Shown in pieces: positions 1-6,942 of a stretch of DNA of 64,000 nt. The translations under genes and the position numbers were made by a program. The notes beneath the pieces are model-generated. The model ran no database searches. It had not been told where the DNA came from and was given only the letters and a program-made list of their open reading frames with translations. The stretch comes from Bacteriovorax sp. BAL6_X. GTDB taxonomy: Bacteria > Bdellovibrionota > Bacteriovoracia > Bacteriovoracales > Bacteriovoracaceae. The first letter of the stretch is position 1. Each line of letters starts with the position of its first letter. The stretch spans positions 248,001-312,000 of the forward strand of contig NZ_AUMC01000009.1 in the NCBI RefSeq assembly GCF_000443995.1, in the 5' to 3' direction.

Positions 1-546
1 ATCATTTTCAATTAAAGACAGACGATGTCCATCAGTTGAGACAGCTCTTAACTTCCCTTCTACTTCTTGAAAATAAATTCCGTTAAAGTGAAGTCTCGTT
101 TCATCGTTTGAAATAGCATATGAAGTTTTAGTAATTAAGTTTAATAGATCGTCTGAATTTAGCGTGAAAGTATTTTCGCTTCCAAAATGTAATTTAGGAA
201 ATTCATCTGCTTCGTAAATTAAAAGTGAATAATGAATTTCTTCACAATTTATTTTTAGAAGATTTTCACCATCTTCCAACTCAATGTTGATATCTGTGTT
301 AGGAAGTTCTTTTAATATATCAAATAGGTTCTTAGCGTTTATACAAAATGAAGCTGTTCCTTCAGTTGATGCATTAATTGAATACTTTGCTGATACTTCA
401 AGATCTGTAGCTGAAAGATATATTTTATCATTGCTAACAGTTAGTAACGTATATGTTAATATCGGTCTTGAATTCTTCTTATCAATAACAGTTAAAATTT
501 TATTTAATGCATCTCTTAAGTTATCTGTATCAACCCTAAGCTTCAT
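1..546 (-). CDS. dnaN: DNA polymerase III beta subunit (sliding clamp), 5' part only
   Basis: This is the processivity clamp that holds the replicative polymerase on DNA. The minus-strand frame opens at ATG 546-544, behind an AGGAT-type ribosome site, and stays open for 182 codons to the window edge. The N-terminus reads MKLRVDTDNLRDALNKIL, and a later stretch, AVSTDGHRLSLIE, matches the conserved clamp motif around AVxTDGHRL. About half of a normal clamp (about 370 residues) is present; the rest lies outside. It follows dnaA on the same strand with the origin between them, the classical dnaA-oriC-dnaN order. The identification is firm from motif and context. Confidence 0.96.
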   Translation of the reverse strand, partial: MKLRVDTDNLRDALNKILTVIDKKNSRPILTYTLLTVSNDKIYLSATDLEVSAKYSINASTEGTASFCINAKNLFDILKELPNTDINIELEDGENLLKINCEEIHYSLLIYEADEFPKLHFGSENTFTLNSDDLLNLITKTSYAISNDETRLHFNGIYFQEVEGKLRAVSTDGHRLSLIEND

Positions 547-633
547 TTTTAATCCTATCAGAAAATTATTTGTAATGTTGTATAATGGAAAACACTAGTT
601 AGCAAGCGTGTCTAGAGCATTTAACTCTTCTTC

Positions 634-668
634 TTTTTATATATATTTATATATATATTATATATAAT
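634..668. other. Candidate DNA unwinding element (35 bp of only A and T)
   Basis: The run from 634 to 668 has no G or C and is mostly alternating TA. It ends two bases before the perfect DnaA box at 671-679. In bacterial origins the strands open at such AT-rich DNA next to a DnaA box. It could also hold the dnaN promoter, since dnaN starts at 546. Confidence 0.75.
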
Positions 669-670
669 CC

Positions 671-679
671 TGTGGATAA
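671..679 (-). promoter_or_regulatory. Perfect DnaA box beside the AT-rich tract
   Basis: TGTGGATAA is the exact complement of the consensus DnaA box TTATCCACA. It is the only exact consensus box in the origin and directly abuts the AT tract, which fits an anchor site for DnaA loading onto the opened strand. Confidence 0.85.
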
Positions 680-927
680 GTTCATAAGTGGCAACTCCCC
701 TTTTATTAGCTTGTCTTCTCAATTTGGCCATTGTTGGCAAACGTTGACTACTTTTTTTTATGCTTTGCATTCATTCGTATATTATCTAAATTATAACAAA
801 ACTATGATGTTATTAGATTTTTGCTCACGGCCAATTGTGAATAATTTTTTGGCCAAGAAAATTTCTTTAAAAATACCTATTTTGGCCAGTCATTTACTCA
901 CAATTTACAAACATGTTGATAACTTTT

Positions 928-1273
928 TTATCCACGGCCTTAGTTTGTGTCGATAATATTATTAACGGCCGTGAATAAGTTTAGAAATCTTTAATAAAGT
1001 ATTGAAATTATAGTGTTTATTAATTCACAATTAATTTTCTTGGCCGTGGATTGGCCGTCGAGGGCCGTGAATAACTTACATTTCGTAGGACCAAAACTGA
1101 CTAGTCAAATACTGGTGTGAATTTGTCGGCCTAATGACTAGTCACAATATCAACATTCCACAAATTTTTCGTGGATAGAGTCGGGGATTGGCCACTCAAT
1201 AATCCACGGCCGACTGGCCAAATGGCCGGCCAATATTGAGGATGTGAAAATATAAAAGAAAGGCCGTGAATAA
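928..1273. repeat. Composite GGCC + DnaA-box repeats in oriC
   Basis: The motif GGCCGTGRATAA, a GGCC joined to a near-consensus DnaA box, appears at 967-978, 1063-1074 and 1262-1273 on the plus strand and as TTATCCACGGCC at 928-939 on the other strand. Shortened versions are GGCCGTGGAT at 1042-1051 and AATCCACGGCC at 1201-1211. GGCC is strongly over-represented for such AT-rich DNA. Binding by DnaA is likely from the box part; why GGCC is attached is unknown. Confidence 0.75.
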
Positions 1274-1309
1274 CACGGCCTTTATCTTGGTTAGTCAGCT
1301 GACTAGTCA
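1098..1309. repeat. Three perfect TGACTAGTCA palindromes in oriC
   Basis: The 10-bp palindrome TGACTAGTCA occurs at 1098-1107, 1135-1144 and 1300-1309. The last is part of a larger double palindrome with GTCAGCTGAC at 1294-1303. Three exact copies in 212 bp is far more than chance and looks like a binding site for a dimeric regulator of initiation. No matching protein can be named from sequence. Confidence 0.7.
1255..1286 (-). terminator. dnaA rho-independent terminator
   Basis: On the minus strand AAAGGCCGTG and CACGGCCTTT pair around a five-base loop and are followed by a T-rich tract. It starts about 40 bp past the dnaA stop codon. The loop plus stem arm contains a DnaA-box-like TTATTCACG, so terminator and origin repeat are the same DNA. 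Confidence 0.8.
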
Positions 1310-1325
1310 GAAATTTAATAGGGGA

Positions 1326-2957
1326 TTATAACGAATTTTCAATCGTCATAATTGTCTTAGAAAGCATTGGATCTTGAGACAGTTGTTTTGAAATCTTTTG
1401 TTCAGCGTGAACAACAGAGCTGTGATCACGTCCACCAAAGAATTGACCAATCTCTTCATGTGTTGCACTTGCAAGCTTACGACATAAGTACATGGCCACA
1501 AAGCGTGCATTAGCAATATCTTTTACACGTGACTTAGACTTAAGATCAGCAACAGGAATTTTAAAATACTGTGAAGTTTGCTTAGTAATTCCTTCAATTG
1601 TAATTTTCTTTTCGTCTTCGTAGTCTCTAAGTCCTAGAACTTCTTTAACCATCTCTAATTCGATATCGACCTTCATGATGTCAGAGTAGGCTGAAAGCTT
1701 AATTAGAGCACCCTCAAGCTCTCTAATCGAGTTTTTAACATTACATGCAATTAGGTTAACAATATCTTCAGATAGGAATAGGTCAAGATCATCTGCCTTA
1801 GCATTAATAATTGCTACGCGTGTTTCAATATCTGGTTTTTGAATATCAACAACTAGGCCCCATTGTAGGCGAGTTTTAATTCTTTCTTCTAGTCCGTTAA
1901 TCTCTTGTGGAGTTTTATCAGATGTGAAAATTAGTTGTTTTCCTTTTTGATATAGCTCATTAAAGATATGGAAGAACTCACGTTGTGTTCCTTCTTTGCC
2001 TTTAAGTTCATGAACATCATCAATCATAAGAACATCAACTTTATCAGAATACTTTGAACGGAATTCTGGTAGTTGTTTATTACGAATCGATTCAATCATT
2101 TCCTTCATGAAATCACGTGCTGTGATTAAGCAGATTACATAGTGAGGATATTGATTGTGAATACCGTTGGCCATAGCATGTAAGAGGTGAGTCTTACCAA
2201 GTCCTGAATTTGAGTGAATGTAAAGAGATGGATATTTACCTGCTTTACCTGGACTTTTTGCAATCGCAACAGAAGCTGCATAGGCCATATTATTTGATGG
2301 ACCGATGACAAAGTTTTTAAATGTTTTGCTTCGATCGATAACGATATTATTATAGTCATCACTCACGTGATCAATATACTTAGATTCAACTTGTGAAAGT
2401 AGGTCTTCCTGTACCGGTTCAAGGTCTAATGAAAATGAGATTTCATTGGCCGACTTTGGTCTATTTAGACTTGGTTCTATAGGACCATTATTTAAGTGTT
2501 GAGATAGGCTAGGTTGAGCTAAGTTATTGTTATTATTAGCTACAATCTCAATTTGGTATGATTTTCCTAACGTATTTACAATGCTTTGGCTTATTTGGCT
2601 CAGATTCTTCTCAATAAAAGACTTAATAAAGTTAGTCGTTGTTGAAAATATAGCTCTTTCACCATCAATATTCATTAATTTGAAGAAATCGCCTTGGAAA
2701 AATGATGCATATTTTTGAGCATTTACTAATGATCTCAGAGAGTTATGAATCTCCGTGTTCATCATATCTAGTTCTTCAGCACTAAAGAAATCATCAGATA
2801 GGCTAGACTTATTATACGATGGTTGACTCAAATTTTGCTTAATATTGAAGGGATCCTCAATAATATTCTTATTGGCAAGATCTTCTATGTTATTGATTTT
2901 GTTACTTGATGGGTTAGAATTCTTTAAAAATTCATTAAAAGGAAAATTTCCCTGCAT
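1326..2957 (-). CDS. dnaA: Chromosomal replication initiator protein DnaA
   Basis: DnaA binds DnaA boxes and opens oriC. The AAA+ domain shows Walker A (GLGKTH), Walker B (MIDDVH) and sensor regions, and the C-terminal DNA-binding domain carries the signature GGRDHSSVVHA. I chose ATG 2957, preceded by AGGGA at good spacing, over an upstream TTG at 2987; this gives 543 residues. That is longer than the usual 440-470: there is an Asn/Ser-rich N-terminal extension of about 70 residues before the domain-I-like part, and a long linker. The linker encodes one copy of the 14-bp GGTCCTATAGAACC palindrome (2473-2486) as Gly-Pro-Ile-Glu-Pro. Confidence 0.98.
   Translation of the reverse strand: MQGNFPFNEFLKNSNPSSNKINNIEDLANKNIIEDPFNIKQNLSQPSYNKSSLSDDFFSAEELDMMNTEIHNSLRSLVNAQKYASFFQGDFFKLMNIDGERAIFSTTTNFIKSFIEKNLSQISQSIVNTLGKSYQIEIVANNNNNLAQPSLSQHLNNGPIEPSLNRPKSANEISFSLDLEPVQEDLLSQVESKYIDHVSDDYNNIVIDRSKTFKNFVIGPSNNMAYAASVAIAKSPGKAGKYPSLYIHSNSGLGKTHLLHAMANGIHNQYPHYVICLITARDFMKEMIESIRNKQLPEFRSKYSDKVDVLMIDDVHELKGKEGTQREFFHIFNELYQKGKQLIFTSDKTPQEINGLEERIKTRLQWGLVVDIQKPDIETRVAIINAKADDLDLFLSEDIVNLIACNVKNSIRELEGALIKLSAYSDIMKVDIELEMVKEVLGLRDYEDEKKITIEGITKQTSQYFKIPVADLKSKSRVKDIANARFVAMYLCRKLASATHEEIGQFFGGRDHSSVVHAEQKISKQLSQDPMLSKTIMTIENSL
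2473..2486 (-). repeat. GGTCCTATAGAACC palindrome within dnaA
   Basis: One copy of the 14-bp motif, in the DnaA domain-II linker, in frame as Gly-Pro-Ile-Glu-Pro. It has the same codon phase as the copies in mnmE. Confidence 0.8.
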
Positions 2958-3116
2958 GTTGGATTCCCTTGAGCATCTACTCGTCAATTTTTCTTTAATT
3001 ACGTGTTGTGGGGAGAATTTGTATCATGGCCCAAAATCCTAGGCCAATAAAAAAATGGGTTTTTTACGCATGGCCAAATAAATCAATTATTTTGGCCTGC
3101 ACTATGTACAGGGCCA

Positions 3117-3143
3117 TTGACCAGTGATGCGAAATGGTATAAT
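3117..3143 (+). promoter_or_regulatory. rpmH promoter with extended -10
   Basis: TTGACC (3117-3122) and TATAAT (3138-3143) are 15 bp apart, and TGG before the hexamer makes an extended -10. This compensates for the short spacer. It lies 57 bp upstream of the rpmH start in the dnaA-rpmH divergent region, which also holds several TTGGCC/TGGCCA motifs like those in oriC. Confidence 0.7.
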
Positions 3144-3199
3144 ACTAGCCCTTACATTATTAATTTTTAGTTAAACAGTTATAGTTAGGTAGGTTGAAG

Positions 3200-3352
3200 A
3201 TGTCTAAAAGAACTTGGCAGCCAAAAAGAAAGAAAAGAATGAGAGTACACGGATTCCTTAAAAGAATGGAATCTGCAGGTGGGCGTAACGTTATCAAAGC
3301 TCGTAGAGCTAAGGGACGTAAGCAACTTACAGTTTCTCACGGTAAGAAATAA
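3200..3352 (+). CDS. rpmH: 50S ribosomal protein L34
   Basis: This 50-residue, very basic protein of the large ribosomal subunit starts [19 protein letters not shown] and ends TVSHGKK. The TWQPxxxKRxRxHGFLxRM pattern and the C-terminal RAKGRKxLTVS are diagnostic of L34. The last base of its stop codon is the first base of the rnpA start (TAATG), so the two are translationally coupled. Its position beside dnaA is conserved across bacteria. Confidence 0.98.
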   Translation: MSKRTWQPKRKKRMRVHGFLKRMESAGGRNVIKARRAKGRKQLTVSHGKK

Positions 3353-3711
3353 TGACATCAGTTGATAGCACTTTTGATAAAAGTTCAAGACTGCTATCAA
3401 CTGAAGATTTTTCTTATTTAAGAAAAAATTCTCATGTAGTCACTGATCGTTGGCTTCGTATTTATTACAAGCCATCACGTCTAAACTCTGAAGTTTCTAG
3501 AGTTGGTTTTTCTGTTACTAAAAAAGTCGGTAAAGCTAATAAACGCAATCTTTGTAAGAGAATTATTAGAGAATTCTTCCGTAAGAGTTCCTATCGTAAT
3601 AATGGTAAGGACTTTATGATTGTTGTCTCTAATCGTCTTTTTAAAAATTCACAAAATCCTAAAGAAGATCTTCGTAATTCCCTTGTGAACGCCTTTGCAA
3701 AAATTCAATAA
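3352..3711 (+). CDS. rnpA: Ribonuclease P protein component
   Basis: This is the protein subunit of RNase P, which helps the catalytic RNA remove tRNA 5' leaders. It has 119 residues, the usual size. The basic helix KANKRNLCKRIIREFFR carries the family signature (RNxxKRxxRExFR), and RVGFSVTKKVGKA is the expected preceding strand. It overlaps the rpmH stop by one base. The yidD gene often found after rnpA is absent; 81 bp of apparently empty DNA lead straight to yidC. Confidence 0.96.
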   Translation: MTSVDSTFDKSSRLLSTEDFSYLRKNSHVVTDRWLRIYYKPSRLNSEVSRVGFSVTKKVGKANKRNLCKRIIREFFRKSSYRNNGKDFMIVVSNRLFKNSQNPKEDLRNSLVNAFAKIQ

Positions 3712-3792
3712 AAGATTAACAACTCCTTTATAGCGTGTTAAAAATCTCCATACTTAAGCACTTAAGAAAATACACGTTAGGAGTATTAAAGA

Positions 3793-5259
3793 ATGAATAA
3801 TGACCAAAAACGCACTGTCTTAGCGTTTGTTCTTACTGGTGTAATTGTCTTTACATGGCAAGCACTTTTCAGTTCAAACCAACCAGTTCAACAACCAGTT
3901 AAGCAAGAACAAGTACAAAATCAAAACACACAAGGCACAACAGCTTCTGCAGAAACGAAGCCAATTGCTACGCAAACAAATAAAGCTACTAATCTAACTT
4001 CAGTAACTCTTAAAGCAGGTTCTTTTTTCTATACAGTAAATAGTGATCTTTCTTTTAGTGAAGCTGTTGGAAATAAAACATCAATGACTTTAAAAGAGCT
4101 TTCTGACAAAGATAACTTTTTTAACTTCAAACTAATTGATACGAATAACAATCTACAAAACTTCAACTTTGTTTTTGATGAACAAACTCAAGAGAATGAA
4201 GTTGTAGGTAATGATCTTAATAAGCAAATCTCAATTCGTTTAAAATTAGAAAATGATGGCCGTCTTTCTTACCAGCTTAATGGTGATCAAGATTTTAGAC
4301 TTTCATACAATATGTCAGCTACTGAAAAACAATCTGATAATAGAACTTATCGTCAGTACGTTGTTCAGGGAATAGATACTGATCGTTATAATCTTGAATC
4401 AGACGAGAAAGGTGAGGGGAGCTTAAAGTGGGTTGCCTTAGATTTTAATCACCATGTATTCTTTAATGTATTTAATGAAAAACAAACAATCAATTACATG
4501 GCCACTGAAAACGGTGAGATCTTTTTCCAAACTGTAAATGGAAAGAAGAACTACAATGGTTATGTTCTTTACGCTCTTAAAAATTATGACTACCTTTTAG
4601 GTTTTGATAATCAACTAGATCTTTCAATTGATTTTGGAATCTTTGGAATCTTTGCTGTTCCAATTCTTAAAGCAATGCAAATGCTTTACACTTATGTAGG
4701 TAACTACGGTATTGCTATTATCCTTTTAACAATTGTTATTCGTCTTGCAACTTATCCTCTTCAAGCTAAGTCTTTTAGATCGATGAAAAAGATGCAAGTA
4801 CTACAACCTGAAATCGCGAAGCTTAAAGAAAAATATGCTGATGAACCAATGAAGCAGCAAAAAGAAACAATGGAGTTATTTAAGAGATCTGGTGCTTCTC
4901 CACTAGGTGGATGTCTTCCAATGGTTCTTCAAATTCCAATTTTCATTGCTTTCTATCAAGCAATTTCAAACTCTGTTGAACTTGTTGGTTCACCTTTCTA
5001 TTTTTGGTTAACTGACCTTAGTGCGAAAGATCCGTACTATATTCTTCCTGCAATTATGGGGATTACAATGCTTGTGCAAACAAAGCTTAATCCTTCAACT
5101 TCTGCAGATCCAAATCAACAGAAGATTATGTACATTATGCCGATCGTCTTCATTTTCATCATGAAAGACCTTCCAGCTGGTTTAAACCTGTATTTCACAG
5201 TTTCAAACATTCTGGGAATTGCACAACAACTATACGTTTATAAAACTGCAGAAGCATAA
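3793..5259 (+). CDS. yidC: Membrane protein insertase YidC
   Basis: YidC inserts proteins into the inner membrane, alone or with SecYEG; F1Fo subunits are classic clients. The 488-residue protein has an N-terminal membrane anchor (residues about 8-25), a Gln/Thr-rich linker, a periplasmic beta-domain to about 270, and the conserved C-terminal five-helix core. That core includes ILLTIVIRLATYPLQ with its hydrophilic-groove arginine, and GGCLPMVLQIPIFIAFY. This two-part layout is the Gram-negative form. A TAGGAG ribosome site precedes the ATG. mnmE starts 7 bp later. Confidence 0.98.
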   Translation: MNNDQKRTVLAFVLTGVIVFTWQALFSSNQPVQQPVKQEQVQNQNTQGTTASAETKPIATQTNKATNLTSVTLKAGSFFYTVNSDLSFSEAVGNKTSMTLKELSDKDNFFNFKLIDTNNNLQNFNFVFDEQTQENEVVGNDLNKQISIRLKLENDGRLSYQLNGDQDFRLSYNMSATEKQSDNRTYRQYVVQGIDTDRYNLESDEKGEGSLKWVALDFNHHVFFNVFNEKQTINYMATENGEIFFQTVNGKKNYNGYVLYALKNYDYLLGFDNQLDLSIDFGIFGIFAVPILKAMQMLYTYVGNYGIAIILLTIVIRLATYPLQAKSFRSMKKMQVLQPEIAKLKEKYADEPMKQQKETMELFKRSGASPLGGCLPMVLQIPIFIAFYQAISNSVELVGSPFYFWLTDLSAKDPYYILPAIMGITMLVQTKLNPSTSADPNQQKIMYIMPIVFIFIMKDLPAGLNLYFTVSNILGIAQQLYVYKTAEA

Positions 5260-5265
5260 TTAACC

Positions 5266-6801
5266 ATGATATACGAAACGGATGACCTTCCTATTGTCGC
5301 TTGCTCGACTGGCCTAAATGAAAATACGGCCATAGGGGTTATCCGTTTATCTGGTTTTTCTAATATTGGTTCTATAGGACCATTTTTCAAAAAAGATTTA
5401 TCAAGCCTTGAAATTCGTAAAGCAACTTTTACAAAATTATATGACCAGGACGGAAATTTCCTAGATGAAGTCGTTATTACGTATTTTAAGGGCCCTCATA
5501 GTTATAATGGTGAAAATATACTAGAGATAGCTGCACACGGTAATACGCTCAATTTAAAGCGTATTATGAATGCATTCATTAACTCTGGTGATTTTCGTTT
5601 AGCAAAGAATGGTGAATTCACTTATCGAGCACTAAAGAATAAGAAACTCTCTCTTGCTCAAGTCGAAGGACTTGATGCACTTTTAAATGCTTCTTCTTCT
5701 CTAATGCTTGATGAAGGTCTTAAACTTCTTAATGGAAGCCTTTATCAAAAATACACAGACCTCTACGAAAAGTTCTTAAAACTAAAAGCAGCTGTTGAAA
5801 TTAATATCGACTTTGCTGAAGACGTAGGGGAGGAACAGTCTCAAAAACTATTAGATGATGCTGTTGCTGATATCAGTGGTCATATTACTTCACTTCATCG
5901 AAGTGCCAGTGTGAATGCTAAGAGTTTAATGTCTCCAGACATTGTTCTTTGTGGTGAGCCCAATGCCGGTAAGAGTTCATTATTCAATTTATTTCTAAAT
6001 GAATCGAGATCAATCGTTTCTGATATTGCTGGAACTACTCGTGATTATATTTCGGAATATATTAGTCTTGGAAATGAAACTTTCAAATTAGTTGATACGG
6101 CCGGACTTCGCAATACCACTGACGTTATTGAAGAAGAAGGGATTAAGAGAAGTCGTAATTTAATTGAAAATGCTTTCTATAAAATTCTTCTTGTAAATAT
6201 TAATGAAGTCGAAAAATATCAGTATCACGATATTAAAGAGACTCTTTTTGATGCTCTTATCTTTACACATTTTGATGAATTTAAAGGCTCTTTGAACTTA
6301 GATAAGTTAGAAGAAAAACTTCCAAAGGCTATTAAATACTATAGTGCCGACACTTCAAAAGGCGAAGGAAGTCTTGTTGAAATAAGTGGTCCTATCGGAC
6401 CAGATACACAAAGTGGTTCTATAGAACCAGTTAAAAAAGACCTTGGTCCTATGGGGGCAAGCCACAAGAATGGTCCTACAGGGGCAAAATCTGAAACTAA
6501 TCAGAATACTGGTCCTATAGAACCAGCTCATATAACTGAGTTAATTACTCAAGATATATTGTGTAAGTATACGAAATTACGTAATAGTGATCCTATTTCA
6601 ATAGAGAGACACCGTGTTGTTATCAATGATATTTATAGTAAATTCACAGAGTTTTCTAATAATATCAAGTATTTAGATGATATCGCTATTATATCTTCTG
6701 AAGTTTCAATACTTGAAAAGAAAACTGCTGAACTCATTGGAATTATTAGTCCTGACGATACTCTTACACATATATTTACCAACTTCTGTATAGGTAAATA
6801 A
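5266..6801 (+). CDS. mnmE: tRNA modification GTPase MnmE, with repeat-built insertion
   Basis: MnmE with MnmG makes the 5-carboxymethylaminomethyl group on wobble uridine. N-terminal domain (GPHSYNGEN), G1 GEPNAGKSS at about 229, G3 DTAG at about 277 and the C-terminal CIGK end are all present. The G4 motif, usually NKxD, reads THFD near 333, which may alter guanine specificity or affinity. At 511 residues it is about 55 longer than normal. The excess lies at about residues 374-420, between G domain and C-terminal helices, and contains five copies of the GGTYCTATAGRACC-type palindrome read as G-P/S-I/M/T-E/G-P/A. A sixth copy is at 5368-5381. Confidence 0.96.
   Translation: MIYETDDLPIVACSTGLNENTAIGVIRLSGFSNIGSIGPFFKKDLSSLEIRKATFTKLYDQDGNFLDEVVITYFKGPHSYNGENILEIAAHGNTLNLKRIMNAFINSGDFRLAKNGEFTYRALKNKKLSLAQVEGLDALLNASSSLMLDEGLKLLNGSLYQKYTDLYEKFLKLKAAVEINIDFAEDVGEEQSQKLLDDAVADISGHITSLHRSASVNAKSLMSPDIVLCGEPNAGKSSLFNLFLNESRSIVSDIAGTTRDYISEYISLGNETFKLVDTAGLRNTTDVIEEEGIKRSRNLIENAFYKILLVNINEVEKYQYHDIKETLFDALIFTHFDEFKGSLNLDKLEEKLPKAIKYYSADTSKGEGSLVEISGPIGPDTQSGSIEPVKKDLGPMGASHKNGPTGAKSETNQNTGPIEPAHITELITQDILCKYTKLRNSDPISIERHRVVINDIYSKFTEFSNNIKYLDDIAIISSEVSILEKKTAELIGIISPDDTLTHIFTNFCIGK
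5368..6524 (+). repeat. Six GGTYCTATAGRACC-type copies within mnmE
   Basis: Copies start at 5368, 6388, 6415, 6445, 6472 and 6511. The first is in the N-terminal domain and the others are in the insertion before the C-terminal helices. Two (6445 and 6472) are decayed at their right half (GGGGC). Every copy is read in the phase GGT-YCT-ATN-GRN-SCA. Confidence 0.8.
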
Positions 6802-6839
6802 TATATAAACCATTGATTTTTCTCAAAATATAGCTTAAA

Positions 6840-6855
6840 TGTTCCACGTAGAACT
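6840..6855. promoter_or_regulatory. parS: parS centromere site 1
   Basis: TGTTCCACGTAGAACT differs from the known parS form TGTTCCACGTGGAACA at two positions. ParB binds such 16-bp inverted repeats near the origin. parA and parB lie 2.6 kb downstream. Confidence 0.85.
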
Positions 6856-6878
6856 TTATTATCAGAACTGTGTCTATT

Positions 6879-6894
6879 TGTTCCACGTAGAACA
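6879..6894. promoter_or_regulatory. parS: parS centromere site 2
   Basis: TGTTCCACGTAGAACA has one mismatch from a perfect 16-bp palindrome. It lies 39 bp from site 1, in the mnmE-mnmG gap. Confidence 0.88.
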
Positions 6895-6906
6895 AATCTA
6901 GGCAAA

Positions 6907-6922
6907 AGTTCCACGTGGAACA
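6907..6922. promoter_or_regulatory. parS: parS centromere site 3
   Basis: AGTTCCACGTGGAACA contains the perfect palindrome GTTCCACGTGGAAC and is followed by a second overlapping CACGTG (6921-6926). It ends 20 bp before the mnmG start, so ParB bound here could affect mnmG transcription or translation. Confidence 0.92.
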
Positions 6923-6942
6923 CGTGTGAAATCGGAAATTAT

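Larger units (their letters stand above)
547..1325. other. oriC: Chromosomal replication origin (oriC) between dnaA and dnaN
   Basis: This 779-bp gene-free stretch lies between dnaA and dnaN. It contains a 35-bp pure A/T tract (634-668), a likely unwinding element, followed two bases later by a perfect DnaA box TGTGGATAA (671-679). Further DnaA-box-like sites are at 836-844 (TGTGAATAA), 914-922 (TGTTGATAA), 928-936 (TTATCCACG), 948-956, 970-978, 1066-1074 and 1170-1178. GGCC occurs about 17 times, often joined to the box as GGCCGTGRATAA. Three perfect TGACTAGTCA palindromes lie at 1098, 1135 and 1300. Open frames here have no recognisable protein and overlap the boxes, so I regard the region as non-coding. 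Role is inferred from location and boxes. Confidence 0.92.

Noticed and set aside
284-598. Plus-strand frame opposite dnaN
   Set aside because: It is the antisense shadow of the clamp gene, whose minus-strand frame has clear motifs.
672-956. Open frame of 94 codons inside oriC
   Set aside because: It covers DnaA boxes, has no ribosome site and no protein-like pattern; the region is the origin.
6633-6923. Minus-strand frame across the mnmE end and the parS cluster
   Set aside because: Mostly antisense to mnmE; the frame through the parS sites reflects the palindromes (repeated VLRGT), not a gene.
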